NCBI GenBank assembly: GCA_029248525.1
Contig: JAQWJE010000057.1
Coordinates: 1 to 64,000 of the forward strand
Origin: Candidatus Binatia bacterium
GTDB taxonomy: Bacteria > Desulfobacterota > Binatia > UBA12015
Direction of reading: 5' to 3'
Length of the DNA stretch: 64,000 nucleotides
Part shown: one piece after another, positions 26,151 through 35,329 of the stretch
How the letters are laid out: every line of letters starts with the position of its first letter
How positions within the stretch are numbered: the stretch's first letter is position 1
Made by a program: the position numbers and the translations under genes
Notes under the pieces: model-generated
Told to the model about the DNA's origin: nothing
Seen by the model: the letters and a program-made list of their open reading frames with translations, nothing else
Databases searched by the model: none

Positions 26151-27239
26151 TCAGTTGTAGGTGATCACTCCGCGAGCATTTTTGTTCGATTCCATGTCCT
26201 CGAAGGCCTTGGCCGCCTCGTCAATGGTGTAGGTGGCGCTGATCATATCATCGAGATTCAGCTTGCCCTGCTGGTAGAGGTTGATGAGCATCGGGAAATC
26301 GACGTGCGGGTTGGCATCGCCATACATGCTCCCCTTGAGGGTTTTGCCTGACATCGAAACCATCAGGGCATTGATCGGGAAACTGTCGGTCAGGCTGCCG
26401 ACGCCCACGATCGTGGCGGTGCCGCCACGTCGGCAGGCATCGTATGTGGCTGACATCAGCGCGGGGGCGCCCACAGCCTCAAAAGCAAAGTCGACGCCGC
26501 CACCTGTCATTTCGTGGATGGTCATCACAGCGAGGCCGTCGCCACCATTGATGGTGTCGGTGGCTCCGAAGCTTCGTGCCATTTCGAGTTTGTTGTCGGC
26601 TAGATCGACGGCAATGATTTGCTTGGCTCCGGAAAGCTTGGCACCCTGAATGACCGAAAGGCCGATGCCGCCGCAACCGAAAACTGCGACCGTCGAGCCC
26701 GGAGTGACCTTGGCTGTATTAAAGGCTGCTCCCACGCCAGTGGTGACGCCGCAGCCGATCAGGGCCGCCCGATCGAAGGGAAGCGAGGTATCTGCCTTGA
26801 CGCAGGCTGTGGCCGGCACGACGGCTTCTTCGGCCATGCAGCCGAGGAATTGCATGACGTTGAGGTCTTCGCCATCAGCGCCATGAACGCGGGCGGTGCC
26901 GTCGATCATTTTTCCGTGGGGTGCTCCCGCTTCGCAGAAAACAAAGCGACCGTTGCGGCATTCGTTGCAGGTGCCGCACTGAGGGATGAACGATAGAACG
27001 ACGTGGTCTCCAACTTCCAGACCGGTGACGCCGTCGCCCAGCTCGGATACGGTGCCGGCGCCTTCGTGTCCCAGAATGATGGGGCTGGGCAAAGGTAGTA
27101 CTCCGTTGATGACCGAAAGGTCTGAATGGCAAACGCCGGTGGCGCCCATTTTAATTTTCACTTCGCCCGCTTGGGGCGGATCGAGTTTGACTTCTTCGAC
27201 CCCGTATTTTCCTTCACCTCGAAAGACGACTGCCTTCAT
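26151..27239 (-). CDS. Zinc-dependent alcohol dehydrogenase (MDR, class III-like)
   Basis: This 362-aa NAD(P)-dependent alcohol or aldehyde oxidoreductase has the catalytic zinc block GVCHSD near residue 35 and GHEGAGTV near 60. A structural-zinc cysteine cluster (CGTCNECRNGRFVFC) lies near 90-104, and the nucleotide fold has VFGCGGIG near 187. The second ATG at 27239 is preferred because GGAGGA lies eight bases ahead; the first ATG at 27245 is too close. Related proteins oxidise formaldehyde-thiol adducts, butanol or other alcohols. The upstream region carries two palindromes that look like operator sites, so it is probably induced by a ligand-responsive repressor encoded elsewhere. Confidence 0.93.
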   Translation of the reverse strand: MKAVVFRGEGKYGVEEVKLDPPQAGEVKIKMGATGVCHSDLSVINGVLPLPSPIILGHEGAGTVSELGDGVTGLEVGDHVVLSFIPQCGTCNECRNGRFVFCEAGAPHGKMIDGTARVHGADGEDLNVMQFLGCMAEEAVVPATACVKADTSLPFDRAALIGCGVTTGVGAAFNTAKVTPGSTVAVFGCGGIGLSVIQGAKLSGAKQIIAVDLADNKLEMARSFGATDTINGGDGLAVMTIHEMTGGGVDFAFEAVGAPALMSATYDACRRGGTATIVGVGSLTDSFPINALMVSMSGKTLKGSMYGDANPHVDFPMLINLYQQGKLNLDDMISATYTIDEAAKAFEDMESNKNARGVITYN

Positions 27240-27270
27240 TTTCATTTCCTCCGTCCGGGCAGGTGGCCCT

Positions 27271-27302
27271 GGTTAGATTTGTTCTAACCAAACGATCGTT
27301 GG
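27271..27302. promoter_or_regulatory. Two adjacent palindromes, probable operators
   Basis: GGTTAGA (27271-27277) and TCTAACC (27283-27289) form a perfect seven-base inverted repeat around TTTGT. One base later AACGATCGTT (27291-27300) is a perfect ten-base palindrome, extended to CCAA/TTGG-like flanks at 27288-27302. They sit 32-63 bp before the alcohol dehydrogenase ATG. Their size and symmetry suit TetR- or MarR-type repressors. No regulator gene adjoins, so the protein is unknown. Confidence 0.6.
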
Positions 27303-27449
27303 CTTCGCACCCATGCCGGAATCCCCTGTTTTTGGGGTGTTGGGGCATCCGGATTTGACATCGAGCGCTGAGATGACAACCAAAGGGGTTGCGTCTAACC
27401 GTCGGTTGTCCCGAACAGGGGAAAGCGCAGCGCGTCAGGGAGCCATAGT

Positions 27450-27986
27450 TTGCAGAAAGAACAGGAAAGACCGGGGGATGGCCCGGGGAAATATCTGTTG
27501 GTGGGGTGCATCGCCGGTGTGATCGTTCTCCTCGATCAGTGGACCAAGCTCTGGGTGGATGCGGACATGCGCCTCTATCAGTCCATTCCGGTGATCGATG
27601 GGTTTTTCTCTCTCACCTATGTGCGGAACAGTGGGGCCGCCTTCAGCATGTTTGCCGATTTTCCGGCATCCTTCCGGAAGCCCTTTTTCATGGTCGTCAC
27701 GATTGTTGCGGTGGTCGGGATAGGCTGGTTCACCCGAACGACGCCACGCGAGGACAAGCTTACGCTGGTCGCCTGCGGTTGTATTTTAGGAGGCGCTCTG
27801 GGGAATGCGATCGATCGTCTCGCCTATGGCTCGGTGATCGATTTTCTGGACGTGTTTGTCGGTGATTGGCATTGGCCGGCGTTCAATGTCGCCGATGCGT
27901 TTATCACAACCGGAGTCATTCTTTTGCTGTTGGCAGGGTTCTTCGTGCGTGGACCGGAGGATCCTGCAGAGGGTTCGTCCCATTAG
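27450..27986 (+). CDS. lspA: Lipoprotein signal peptidase (signal peptidase II)
   Basis: This 178-aa inner-membrane aspartyl protease removes signal peptides from diacylglyceryl-modified prolipoproteins. Four membrane helices are evident. The catalytic Asp residues lie in GNAIDR and FNVADAF, the two hallmark LspA blocks. The start is a TTG at 27450 with AGGGAG seven bases upstream; no in-frame ATG fits. Its substrates here probably include the serine hydrolase, S41 protease and DUF4185-like lipoproteins of this window. It converges on the Tat-type protein gene with a nine-base gap and no terminator between them. Confidence 0.95.
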   Translation: MQKEQERPGDGPGKYLLVGCIAGVIVLLDQWTKLWVDADMRLYQSIPVIDGFFSLTYVRNSGAAFSMFADFPASFRKPFFMVVTIVAVVGIGWFTRTTPREDKLTLVACGCILGGALGNAIDRLAYGSVIDFLDVFVGDWHWPAFNVADAFITTGVILLLLAGFFVRGPEDPAEGSSH

Positions 27987-27995
27987 GCGATTCGG

Positions 27996-28469
27996 TCAGG
28001 AAAGTTTCACCTGATAGGCCAATGTCTTGCCGTTCTCGATTCTTTCGCGACGGGGACGAAACAGGCCCAGCCAGGAAATCCAGTACTTTGCACTCCAGGC
28101 TTCGCCGAGCGTATCGACCAGGTCGAGGTCTTTGATGCGGGTGGCTTCCCCGATGATTTCCGGACCGTCGGCTTGGCCGACACGTATCCGGACCGGGCCG
28201 CTTTCCTTCAGGCGCTTGCCTTTGAAGCTGTCAGGCGAACAGGTGAAATAGATCGTGTTCTCATTATACCAGAACCAGATGGGAGCCTGACTGCTCCAGG
28301 AGCCATCTTTCCGGCGGGTTGATAGATAGATGAGATCATCTTCCTGCAGGCCTTCGGTTTGTGCTGCTGTGCCGCTTCGAGCGTCTGCGTCGCCAATTCC
28401 GAACCATGGAGCCAGAGTGGCCATGAGGCCGACAGAGGAGGCAGTGTAGAGAAAATCCCGTCTTTCCAT
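27996..28469 (-). CDS. Exported pyridoxamine-oxidase-like (split-barrel) protein
   Basis: This 157-aa protein begins with ERRDFLYTAS followed by a hydrophobic stretch, a Tat-type signal peptide (twin Arg, Phe-Leu). The mature part resembles the FMN-binding split barrel of pyridoxamine 5'-phosphate oxidase-like proteins: LIYLSTRRKDGSW, then APIWFWYNENTIYF and a VRIRVG strand. Tat export suggests it folds with a cofactor such as FMN or F420 before secretion, but I see no diagnostic cofactor motif. Most relatives are cytoplasmic, so the leader is unusual. Function unknown. Confidence 0.65.
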   Translation of the reverse strand: MERRDFLYTASSVGLMATLAPWFGIGDADARSGTAAQTEGLQEDDLIYLSTRRKDGSWSSQAPIWFWYNENTIYFTCSPDSFKGKRLKESGPVRIRVGQADGPEIIGEATRIKDLDLVDTLGEAWSAKYWISWLGLFRPRRERIENGKTLAYQVKLS

Positions 28470-28574
28470 AACGACAAGCGTAGCATTTCGAGACGGGCGG
28501 TTGCGAGATCTTTGGCAAGAGATTCTTGCACCGTTTCACTCCCGAGTGGAGTGTCCTACTGCTCTCAGCGAAGT

Positions 28575-30602
28575 TCAGGGCGCTGGTGCCACCCTGATGG
28601 ATTGAATCGCAAGGGTGAGTGATGGGTCGGATTGCAGGGCAAGCCGGGCGGTGTAGCGTCCGGGGGCCTCGGGAAGAGCGAGTCTGAGAGCAGTATGTCC
28701 ATTTCCTCCTCGGGCGACAGCGACTGGTAAAAAGCCGACCAGTAGATGCTCGGCGACCAATCGACCCCGAAAGTCGAAGAATTCCACCCTCAAGGGAGTT
28801 TCGGTCTCGGGGGCAGGGTGGCGAAAGTTGGACTGCCCCCGAACCTGAAGCTCGAAAACCAGCAGGTCCTCCGGGCCGGTCAGGTTGAGGGTTGTCGTCG
28901 AGGGTTGATTCGACTCGAGAACGTCAAAGTTCTCGGCAACGGGAAAATTGCCCTGCAGTCCAAGGAGAAGGTGGCCGGAACTTTCCGCTCGCGTGGTCAG
29001 TCGCCCGCCGGCACCTCTGCTGCGGGCAAGATTTCGGAGAAATTGCTCATAGGCCTCTGCGGAGAGATCGTGTTTGTGGATCAGGATGTTGCCGAAGCCG
29101 AGAGTGGCCAACGCTTCGGCCCCCGCGGGTTGCGCGAGTTCGGCGGCGAAAGAGGCGAGGGGTTTGGCTGGATCCCGACCGTCGATGCTGCCTGTGGTCG
29201 TTGCGCGACGATGCCATGCTGCGGTGAGGTGGCGGTGCGCGGCGCGATCGGGGATTCCGGTCGGGAGATCGAGGATCGCCCCCGGTTGCACCTGTTGCAG
29301 AAGCTGGGCTTCTTCGAGCGGGGGGCTCAGGAAGCTGACCCGGCGCGCCTGAGCCGGAGCGATAGAGATGGGATTGAGCGGGTAGAGAAGGTTGCCGAGG
29401 ATCAGGCCGGTGAAAAAAATCGCTCCCCAGATCCTTTGGGTGATCGGGGAATGCACTCGCTCGAGGATGGCCAGGGAACCGAAGGCGGCGAGCAGGCACC
29501 AGCCAAAGGGGAGCAGGAGCCGCAGGCTCCAGCGCAAGGAATTTGCTTCCGGAGCGCGTCCCTCCAGCCAGCTGCCCGGCAGTTCTTGCCGCAGGCCGTC
29601 GCCAATTGAAATTTCATCGGCAAGAGCGAGGGGCAGCACGAGGAGCGCTACGAATATCAGCAGGCGGGGGTCGCCGAGTCGGCCCTTGTAGGCGCCGCGG
29701 GTCCTGTCCATGATGCCGACGGCGGCCAGGCAGGCAATGATCAGGCCGGGACCGGCCAGGCCCCCAGGCATGAACGCCCAAAGTTCATCGGCCTGGAGGG
29801 ACGGGTAAACCAGGGTTCCGGGGAGTACGAGTGCGGGGCCGAAGGCTGCTCGGAGAGCGATCAGAAGTGTCAAGCAAGCGGATAGTCTCCCCAAGGTGCT
29901 TCGTTCGTGGGGCCGCTGATGCAGGACGAGGAGTGCGCTCACGACGATCGCAGAGACCGCAATCGGCAGAGGAGCGAGGGCAAGGGGAAGGGTTAGTCCG
30001 GCCAGCACGAAGAAAGCGGGCCCTGCTTTCTCCCTGACGACCCATCCGGTGGCCAGAACGGTCGCGGGCAGAAGGGGACTGAGGAGGAGGAAGGTGGAGG
30101 TCGGATCGAGCAGCACCGCCGGTGGCAGGGCGTATCCAAGCCCGGCAATACCAGCAGCGATCGGATTGCCCGTGCAGATCCGGCAGAGCAGAAACATGGA
30201 GATGAATGTGAGCCAGGGAATGAGGACGGCCGCCATATTCCAGGCCAGAACGGGCTCTCCGAGAGCGACTGCGGGCGCGGCGATCAAGGAAGCAATGGGG
30301 CCCGGGGTATCCGCCGGAGCGCGGTTGACTCGCGGATACCCGGGCCAGGCGGCCGGTTGATTGCCTGGGGACAGGATTCGTTCGGCGCCTGATGCGAGCA
30401 GGCTGAACTGCCGGATTTCGCTGCCGGGTTCTCCGTTTCCGGTGAGGATGACACTCGTGGGGGCACGCATTGACGGGCTTGCGAGCGCCAGAAACAGGGC
30501 GAGCGCCGCGAGGAGAGAGCCCCTCCCCGGTAGAAAGGATCGAAGCCCGCCCGGGTGGCCGAGGATTCCGGCGGGCGGTGAGTTTTTCTTGCGAGGACTC
30601 AT
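28575..30602 (-). CDS. Large polytopic membrane protein with C-terminal beta-rich domain
   Basis: I do not recognise a specific family. The 675-aa protein has a short basic N-terminus and about ten to twelve transmembrane helices up to residue 430. An extracytoplasmic domain of about 240 residues follows, with alternating strand patterns (ENFDVLE, then LVFELQVRG, then RVEFFDFRGRLV). The layout resembles membrane glycosyltransferases of the GT-C or YfhO type, but the first periplasmic loop lacks a clear acidic catalytic pair. The C-terminal module is reminiscent of the beta-rich modules in the 926- and 1442-aa glycosyltransferases. It is divergent from the sulfotransferase gene across 60 bp, so the two may be controlled together. 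Confidence 0.65.
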   Translation of the reverse strand: MSPRKKNSPPAGILGHPGGLRSFLPGRGSLLAALALFLALASPSMRAPTSVILTGNGEPGSEIRQFSLLASGAERILSPGNQPAAWPGYPRVNRAPADTPGPIASLIAAPAVALGEPVLAWNMAAVLIPWLTFISMFLLCRICTGNPIAAGIAGLGYALPPAVLLDPTSTFLLLSPLLPATVLATGWVVREKAGPAFFVLAGLTLPLALAPLPIAVSAIVVSALLVLHQRPHERSTLGRLSACLTLLIALRAAFGPALVLPGTLVYPSLQADELWAFMPGGLAGPGLIIACLAAVGIMDRTRGAYKGRLGDPRLLIFVALLVLPLALADEISIGDGLRQELPGSWLEGRAPEANSLRWSLRLLLPFGWCLLAAFGSLAILERVHSPITQRIWGAIFFTGLILGNLLYPLNPISIAPAQARRVSFLSPPLEEAQLLQQVQPGAILDLPTGIPDRAAHRHLTAAWHRRATTTGSIDGRDPAKPLASFAAELAQPAGAEALATLGFGNILIHKHDLSAEAYEQFLRNLARSRGAGGRLTTRAESSGHLLLGLQGNFPVAENFDVLESNQPSTTTLNLTGPEDLLVFELQVRGQSNFRHPAPETETPLRVEFFDFRGRLVAEHLLVGFLPVAVARGGNGHTALRLALPEAPGRYTARLALQSDPSLTLAIQSIRVAPAP

Positions 30603-30662
30603 GATAATTTGTCGAGAACTTCAGAGGTAGCCCGCCGCGCTCGCTTTGGCTAAACGTAAGCA

Positions 30663-31673
30663 GTGCAAAATCGCTTGATTTTTCTGGTGGGTGCCCCTCG
30701 ATCAGGGACGACTCTCCTGGCCCGCATCCTCAGCGCGCATTCCGAGGTCGCCAGCCGAGCAGAACCCCATCTGATCACGCCTCTGGCACATCTGGGTTAT
30801 TTTGGGAGTGTCCAAAAGGCCCCCTACGATCCCTTCAACGTCCAGCAGGCGATTCAGGAATTGGTATCGGACCTCCCGGGCGGAGAAGAAGACTACCTCA
30901 CGGCGCTCCGAGCGTATACCGATTCCCTGTACGGCGCGATCCTCGAGCAAACTCCCGACAAGAAGTATTTTCTCGACAAGACTCCAGCCAACTCTCTGGT
31001 TCTTCCGTTTTTGACCAAGCTCTATCCGCAAGCCGGGTATATTGTCCTGACCCGACATCCCCTCGCGATCCTGTCCTCGTATGTGAACTCGTTTTTTGAT
31101 GGGGACTACCAAGTCGCGATGGAGCATAACCCGATCTTGCAGCGGTACGTGCCGGCGCTGGCTCGGATGTTGCGCGAAAAGCCTGTGCCCTTTATCCCGA
31201 TTCGCTACGAGGATTTCGTAGCCGATCCGGAAGCCGGTTTTCGCAAGATCTGTGAGCACCTCGATATTGCGTTTGAGTCGGCGGCTATCAACTATCAGGA
31301 GCAATCCGAGGAATTTCAGGGTCTCGGTGATCCGATCGGCGTCGGCCAACACGACCGCCCCGTCACCTCCTCGATCAAGCGTTGGGCCGTCGAGATCGCC
31401 ACCAATCCGCAATCGCTGGCGCAGGTCCTGTCGATCGTTGATCAACTCGAAGACGAGGATCTCGAGATTCTGGGTTATCCCCGGGCACAGATTCTGGACG
31501 ACCTGAACGAGGCGGCAAGCAGTGGCACCAAGCCGGCCAAGCGGAGTCGTCCGCTGCGCTACACCCTCGAGCGGAAACTCCTGATCGGTCTGCGGCGCAA
31601 TATTCACAAAAACGTTCTGGGTCGGGTTCTCAAGAAGCTCCAATTTGCCCTCGATGTCATCCTGCGGGACTAG
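30663..31673 (+). CDS. PAPS-dependent sulfotransferase family protein
   Basis: This 336-aa protein has the PAPS 5'-phosphosulfate loop GAPRSGTTLL at residues 10-19 and the 3'-phosphate block LTRHPLAILSSY near 128-139. It should transfer sulfate from PAPS to a hydroxyl or amine on a carbohydrate, lipid or small molecule. The C-terminal ~40 residues are basic and may touch a membrane or anionic substrate. The start is a GTG at 30663, and the sulfate loop follows almost at once. It is next to a large membrane protein and about 6 kb from the glycosyltransferase block, so sulfation of a surface glycan is a reasonable guess. Confidence 0.85.
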   Translation: MQNRLIFLVGAPRSGTTLLARILSAHSEVASRAEPHLITPLAHLGYFGSVQKAPYDPFNVQQAIQELVSDLPGGEEDYLTALRAYTDSLYGAILEQTPDKKYFLDKTPANSLVLPFLTKLYPQAGYIVLTRHPLAILSSYVNSFFDGDYQVAMEHNPILQRYVPALARMLREKPVPFIPIRYEDFVADPEAGFRKICEHLDIAFESAAINYQEQSEEFQGLGDPIGVGQHDRPVTSSIKRWAVEIATNPQSLAQVLSIVDQLEDEDLEILGYPRAQILDDLNEAASSGTKPAKRSRPLRYTLERKLLIGLRRNIHKNVLGRVLKKLQFALDVILRD

Positions 31674-31742
31674 GCTGTTGACTGTAGGCTCGTCGAATCC
31701 GCAATCGTGCAGGACCCATGTTCCTTCTGTTAGTCTGGCAGT

Positions 31743-34364
31743 ATGACCGGTACCGAGGTCCGACAATCCTTCCTTGATTTCTTCGCCACGCGAGGGCACC
31801 TCATTGTGCCGAGCGACCGGATCGTCCCTGCGAGTGACCCATCTCTGATGTTCACGAATGCCGGAATGGTGCCGTTCAAGAATGTCTTCCTCGGGACTGA
31901 GGATCCCCGGGCGCCCCGGGTGGCTGATTCCCAGAAGTGTTTGCGCATTTCCGGCAAGCATAACGACCTCGATGACGTCGGGCGGGATGTTTACCACCAG
32001 ACTTTCTTCGAAATGCTCGGTAATTGGTCGTTTGGGGACTATTACAAGACCGAAGCGATCGAGTGGGCGTGGGAGTTGCTGACCGATGTCTGGGGGCTTC
32101 CCAAGGACAAACTCTACGCGACCGTTTTCGAAACGGACGACGAGGCAGCGGCGCTTTGGCCGAAGATCACCGACATCGACCCGGCCCATGTTCTTCGTTG
32201 CGGGGCCAAGGACAACTTCTGGGAGATGGGAGAGACGGGCCCCTGCGGACCCTGTTCGGAGGTTCATTTCGATCGAGGGCCCGAGGCTTGCGACCTGCCT
32301 CCGGGACACGAATGTGGCGTGAATTCCGAATGTGCCCGCTATATGGAAATCTGGAATCTTGTTTTTATCCAGAACGACCGGCAGGCCGACGGCAGCCTCG
32401 GTGACCTGCCCGCGCGTCATGTGGATACAGGGATGGGACTCGAGCGCGTCGTATCGATCTTGCAGGGGGGGAACGGGAACTACGACAGTGATCTTCTCCG
32501 AGGCTTGATCGGCGTTGCCGAGGAAATGAGCGGTCGTCCCTACCTGGGTGCCTACGGCGTCGAGGACGTGGCGTTTCGTGTCATCGCCGACCACGCGCGT
32601 GCGGTCGCTGTCATGATCGGGGATGGCATTCTTCCTTCGAATGAAGGCCGTGGATACGTCCTGCGCCGTCTGTTGCGGCGCGCGGCGCGCCAGGCGCATG
32701 TTCTCGGTATCGAGGGAGCTTTTCTCGGACGCGTGACCGATCAGGCCGTCGAAGTTCTGGGTTCAGCTTATCCGGAGTTGATCGAGCATCGGGCCCGGAT
32801 TGGCCAGACAGTGGCCTCGGAAGAGGAACGCTTCGGAGAGACGCTCGACAAGGGTTTGGGTCTTCTCACCGATGAGCGTCGCAAGATGAAAAGTCGTGGT
32901 GAGGATCGGTTGTCCGGTGAGGTCGCCTTTCGTCTCTACGATACCTATGGGTTTCCCTTCGATTTGACCGAGGATATCCTGCGCGGGGAAGGCCTGTCTG
33001 TCGACCGCGAGGGGTTTGATCAATCGATGGACGCCCAACGCGCGCGAGGTCGCGAGGGTGCTCGTTTCTCGACGGCCACCGGCGGTGGTTTTGGCGACGA
33101 GAAATCGGCCTTTGTCGGCTACGATCAGGAGGCGGCAGAGTCGAATATTCTTGCGCTGGCTTTTGATGGAGCTCCGATGGAGCGAGCAGAGGTCGGCGCA
33201 ACGGTCGAGATCGTTGCAGCGGAAACGCCCTTCTACGGAGAGTCCGGTGGCCAGGCGGGCGATGGCGGGTTTATCGAGTTGGCCGATGGCGGGCTTGTGG
33301 AGGTGCAGGACACGCTCAAGCCACGGCAGGATTTGATCGTCCATCGTGGGAAGGTTTTGCGGGGCTCGGTTACGCCAAATGCAGCCGCAACGTTCCGGGT
33401 GGATCATGAGCGTCGCGAGGCCACGCGGCTGAACCATTCGGCTACGCATATTCTGCACGCAGCCCTGCGAGAATTTCTGGGCGAAGAGGTCCATCAGGCG
33501 GGCTCGTTGGTGACAGCCGAGCGGCTCCGTTTCGATTTCACCTATGGCAGTCGTGTCGATACCGAGAAGCTTGTCGCGATCGAAGATTGGGTAAACGCAC
33601 GGATTCGCGAAAATGTGCCTGTCAGTGCGACCGAGATGGCGTTCGACGATGCGCTCGCGGCCGGAGCTCTGGCTTTCTTCGGAGACAAATACGGAGACCA
33701 GGTTCGTGTCCTGCAGATGGGGGATTTTTCGGTCGAACTCTGCGGAGGCACCCATGTTTCCCGAACCGGGGATATCGGCTTGTTCAAGATTGGCGCGGAA
33801 TCTGCCGTGGGAGCTGGTGTCCGTCGGATCGAGGCGGCTACCGGAAGTGTGGCTCTCGCTCAGGTGCGGGCTCGGGAAGAAGAGATCCGTGGACTGTCGA
33901 GCTTGTTGAAGACCGACGAGCGCGAATTGGCTCCGCGAATCGAGAAGTTGCTGGCCCAGCAAAAAGAACTCGAGAGGAAAATCGAGTCTACCGAAGCGAA
34001 GCTCGCCTCGGGTGCTTCGCGTGACCTGATGGAAGGCGTGCAGGAGATCGCCGGGATTCGGGTTTTGGTCCAGCGGGTCGACGGGGGCGCGAAGGTTTTG
34101 CGAGGGCTTGCTGATCAGTTGCGCGACAAGCTCGGCTCCGGCGTGGTTGTGCTCGGCGGGGTCGATGGCGCCAAGGTCGTTCTTTTGGCTGCCGTGACAG
34201 CCGATCTGACGGAGAAGATTCAGGCGGGACAGATTATTCGAGAAATTGCGCCCATCGTTGGCGGTGGAGGCGGGGGGCGTCCCGATTTCGCCCAGGCCGG
34301 AGGCAAGGACCCCGCAAAGCTGGATGCGGCTCTGGCCCGCGTCCATGAGTTTCTTGCCGAATGA
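31743..34364 (+). CDS. alaS: Alanyl-tRNA synthetase
   Basis: This 873-aa protein matches the full AlaRS length. The class II catalytic core fills the first ~240 residues (FTNAGMVPFK near 38-47). The editing domain carries the metal-binding HSATH block near 567-571 and CGGTHVSRTGDIG near 667-679. A coiled coil and the C-Ala domain with a Gly-rich stretch (VGGGGGGRPDFAQAGG) follow. It charges tRNA-Ala and clears mischarged Ser and Gly. Its stop overlaps the phoH start (ATGA), forming alaS-phoH-ybeY. No strong ribosome binding site precedes the ATG. Confidence 0.97.
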   Translation: MTGTEVRQSFLDFFATRGHLIVPSDRIVPASDPSLMFTNAGMVPFKNVFLGTEDPRAPRVADSQKCLRISGKHNDLDDVGRDVYHQTFFEMLGNWSFGDYYKTEAIEWAWELLTDVWGLPKDKLYATVFETDDEAAALWPKITDIDPAHVLRCGAKDNFWEMGETGPCGPCSEVHFDRGPEACDLPPGHECGVNSECARYMEIWNLVFIQNDRQADGSLGDLPARHVDTGMGLERVVSILQGGNGNYDSDLLRGLIGVAEEMSGRPYLGAYGVEDVAFRVIADHARAVAVMIGDGILPSNEGRGYVLRRLLRRAARQAHVLGIEGAFLGRVTDQAVEVLGSAYPELIEHRARIGQTVASEEERFGETLDKGLGLLTDERRKMKSRGEDRLSGEVAFRLYDTYGFPFDLTEDILRGEGLSVDREGFDQSMDAQRARGREGARFSTATGGGFGDEKSAFVGYDQEAAESNILALAFDGAPMERAEVGATVEIVAAETPFYGESGGQAGDGGFIELADGGLVEVQDTLKPRQDLIVHRGKVLRGSVTPNAAATFRVDHERREATRLNHSATHILHAALREFLGEEVHQAGSLVTAERLRFDFTYGSRVDTEKLVAIEDWVNARIRENVPVSATEMAFDDALAAGALAFFGDKYGDQVRVLQMGDFSVELCGGTHVSRTGDIGLFKIGAESAVGAGVRRIEAATGSVALAQVRAREEEIRGLSSLLKTDERELAPRIEKLLAQQKELERKIESTEAKLASGASRDLMEGVQEIAGIRVLVQRVDGGAKVLRGLADQLRDKLGSGVVVLGGVDGAKVVLLAAVTADLTEKIQAGQIIREIAPIVGGGGGGRPDFAQAGGKDPAKLDAALARVHEFLAE

Positions 34365-35329
34365 GCGATCCTGGAACACAGCCTCTCTGCAGCGTTCGGG
34401 TCGAGGTCCCGGATGCAAGTTTGCTCAACGCGTTGTTGGGGCAGCATGACGAGCATTTGAAGATTGTGGAAGAGGGCACCGGAGTTCAGGCGGTTGTTCA
34501 TGAATCGATGATCGAATGCCGCGGGGACGAGGAGCAGACGGAACTCGGTGCAAGAGTGCTGCGCGAGTTATTGGAATTGCTGGCTCGCGGCTACCCACTC
34601 TATCGCTCCGATGTCGGATACGCGGTGAGGATTCTCTCTGCCGATAGCCAGGCTCGCTTGCACGAGATCTTTCTGGATACGATTTATATTTCGGCTCATC
34701 AGCGTACGATTGCCCCGAAATCGGTGGCGCAGAAGTATTATATCGATCTGATTCGCAAAAGAGATATTGTTTTCGGGATCGGACCGGCCGGCACAGGAAA
34801 GACCTATCTTGCCATGGCAATGGCTGTCGCAGCGCTGCTGCGAAACGATGTGACGCGTATTGTTCTGGCGCGACCGGCTGTGGAAGCTGGTGAACGGCTC
34901 GGATTTCTGCCGGGTGATCTGGCCGAAAAGGTGAACCCCTATCTGCGGCCCCTTTACGACGCCTTGAACGATATGGTCGACCCCGCACGCGCCAAGAAAT
35001 ATATGGAACACGGAACCATCGAGGTCGCTCCCCTAGCGTTCATGAGAGGTCGCACCTTGAATGATTCCTTTGTGATTCTCGATGAAGCGCAAAATACGAC
35101 ACGCGAGCAGATGAAGATGTTTCTCACCCGCCTCGGCTTTGGCTCGAAAGCCGTCATTACCGGAGACGTCACCCAGACCGACCTTCCTGAAGGGAAAAAG
35201 TCGGGTCTGGTCGAAGCGCGGGAGCTTCTGAGCAAGATTGACGATATCGGGTTCGCGACTTTCACCGAACGTGATGTGGTCCGGCATCCATTGGTCCAGA
35301 GCATCATTACCGCCTACGATCGACGTTGA
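34361..35329 (+). CDS. PhoH-family ATPase (YbeZ-like)
   Basis: This 322-aa P-loop protein has Walker A GPAGTGKTY near 147-155 and Walker B FVILDEAQNT near 233-242. The N-terminal ~110 residues form the KH-like region usual in YbeZ. In E. coli, YbeZ is linked to YbeY in rRNA maturation and quality control, and here the two genes overlap as well (TGATG). The ATG overlaps the alaS stop. The assignment as a PhoH-like RNA-associated ATPase is secure; its exact activity is not defined in the family. Confidence 0.93.
   Translation: MSDPGTQPLCSVRVEVPDASLLNALLGQHDEHLKIVEEGTGVQAVVHESMIECRGDEEQTELGARVLRELLELLARGYPLYRSDVGYAVRILSADSQARLHEIFLDTIYISAHQRTIAPKSVAQKYYIDLIRKRDIVFGIGPAGTGKTYLAMAMAVAALLRNDVTRIVLARPAVEAGERLGFLPGDLAEKVNPYLRPLYDALNDMVDPARAKKYMEHGTIEVAPLAFMRGRTLNDSFVILDEAQNTTREQMKMFLTRLGFGSKAVITGDVTQTDLPEGKKSGLVEARELLSKIDDIGFATFTERDVVRHPLVQSIITAYDRR

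Noticed and set aside
28537-28553. A terminator at CACTCC-CGAGT-GGAGTG
   Set aside because: The stem is only six base pairs and no T run follows on either strand.
30702-32699. A 665-codon minus-strand open frame
   Set aside because: It lies opposite the sulfotransferase and alaS genes; long antisense frames are common at this base composition.
32763-34418. A 551-codon minus-strand open frame
   Set aside because: It is fully antisense to alaS and the phoH start and has no recognisable motif.
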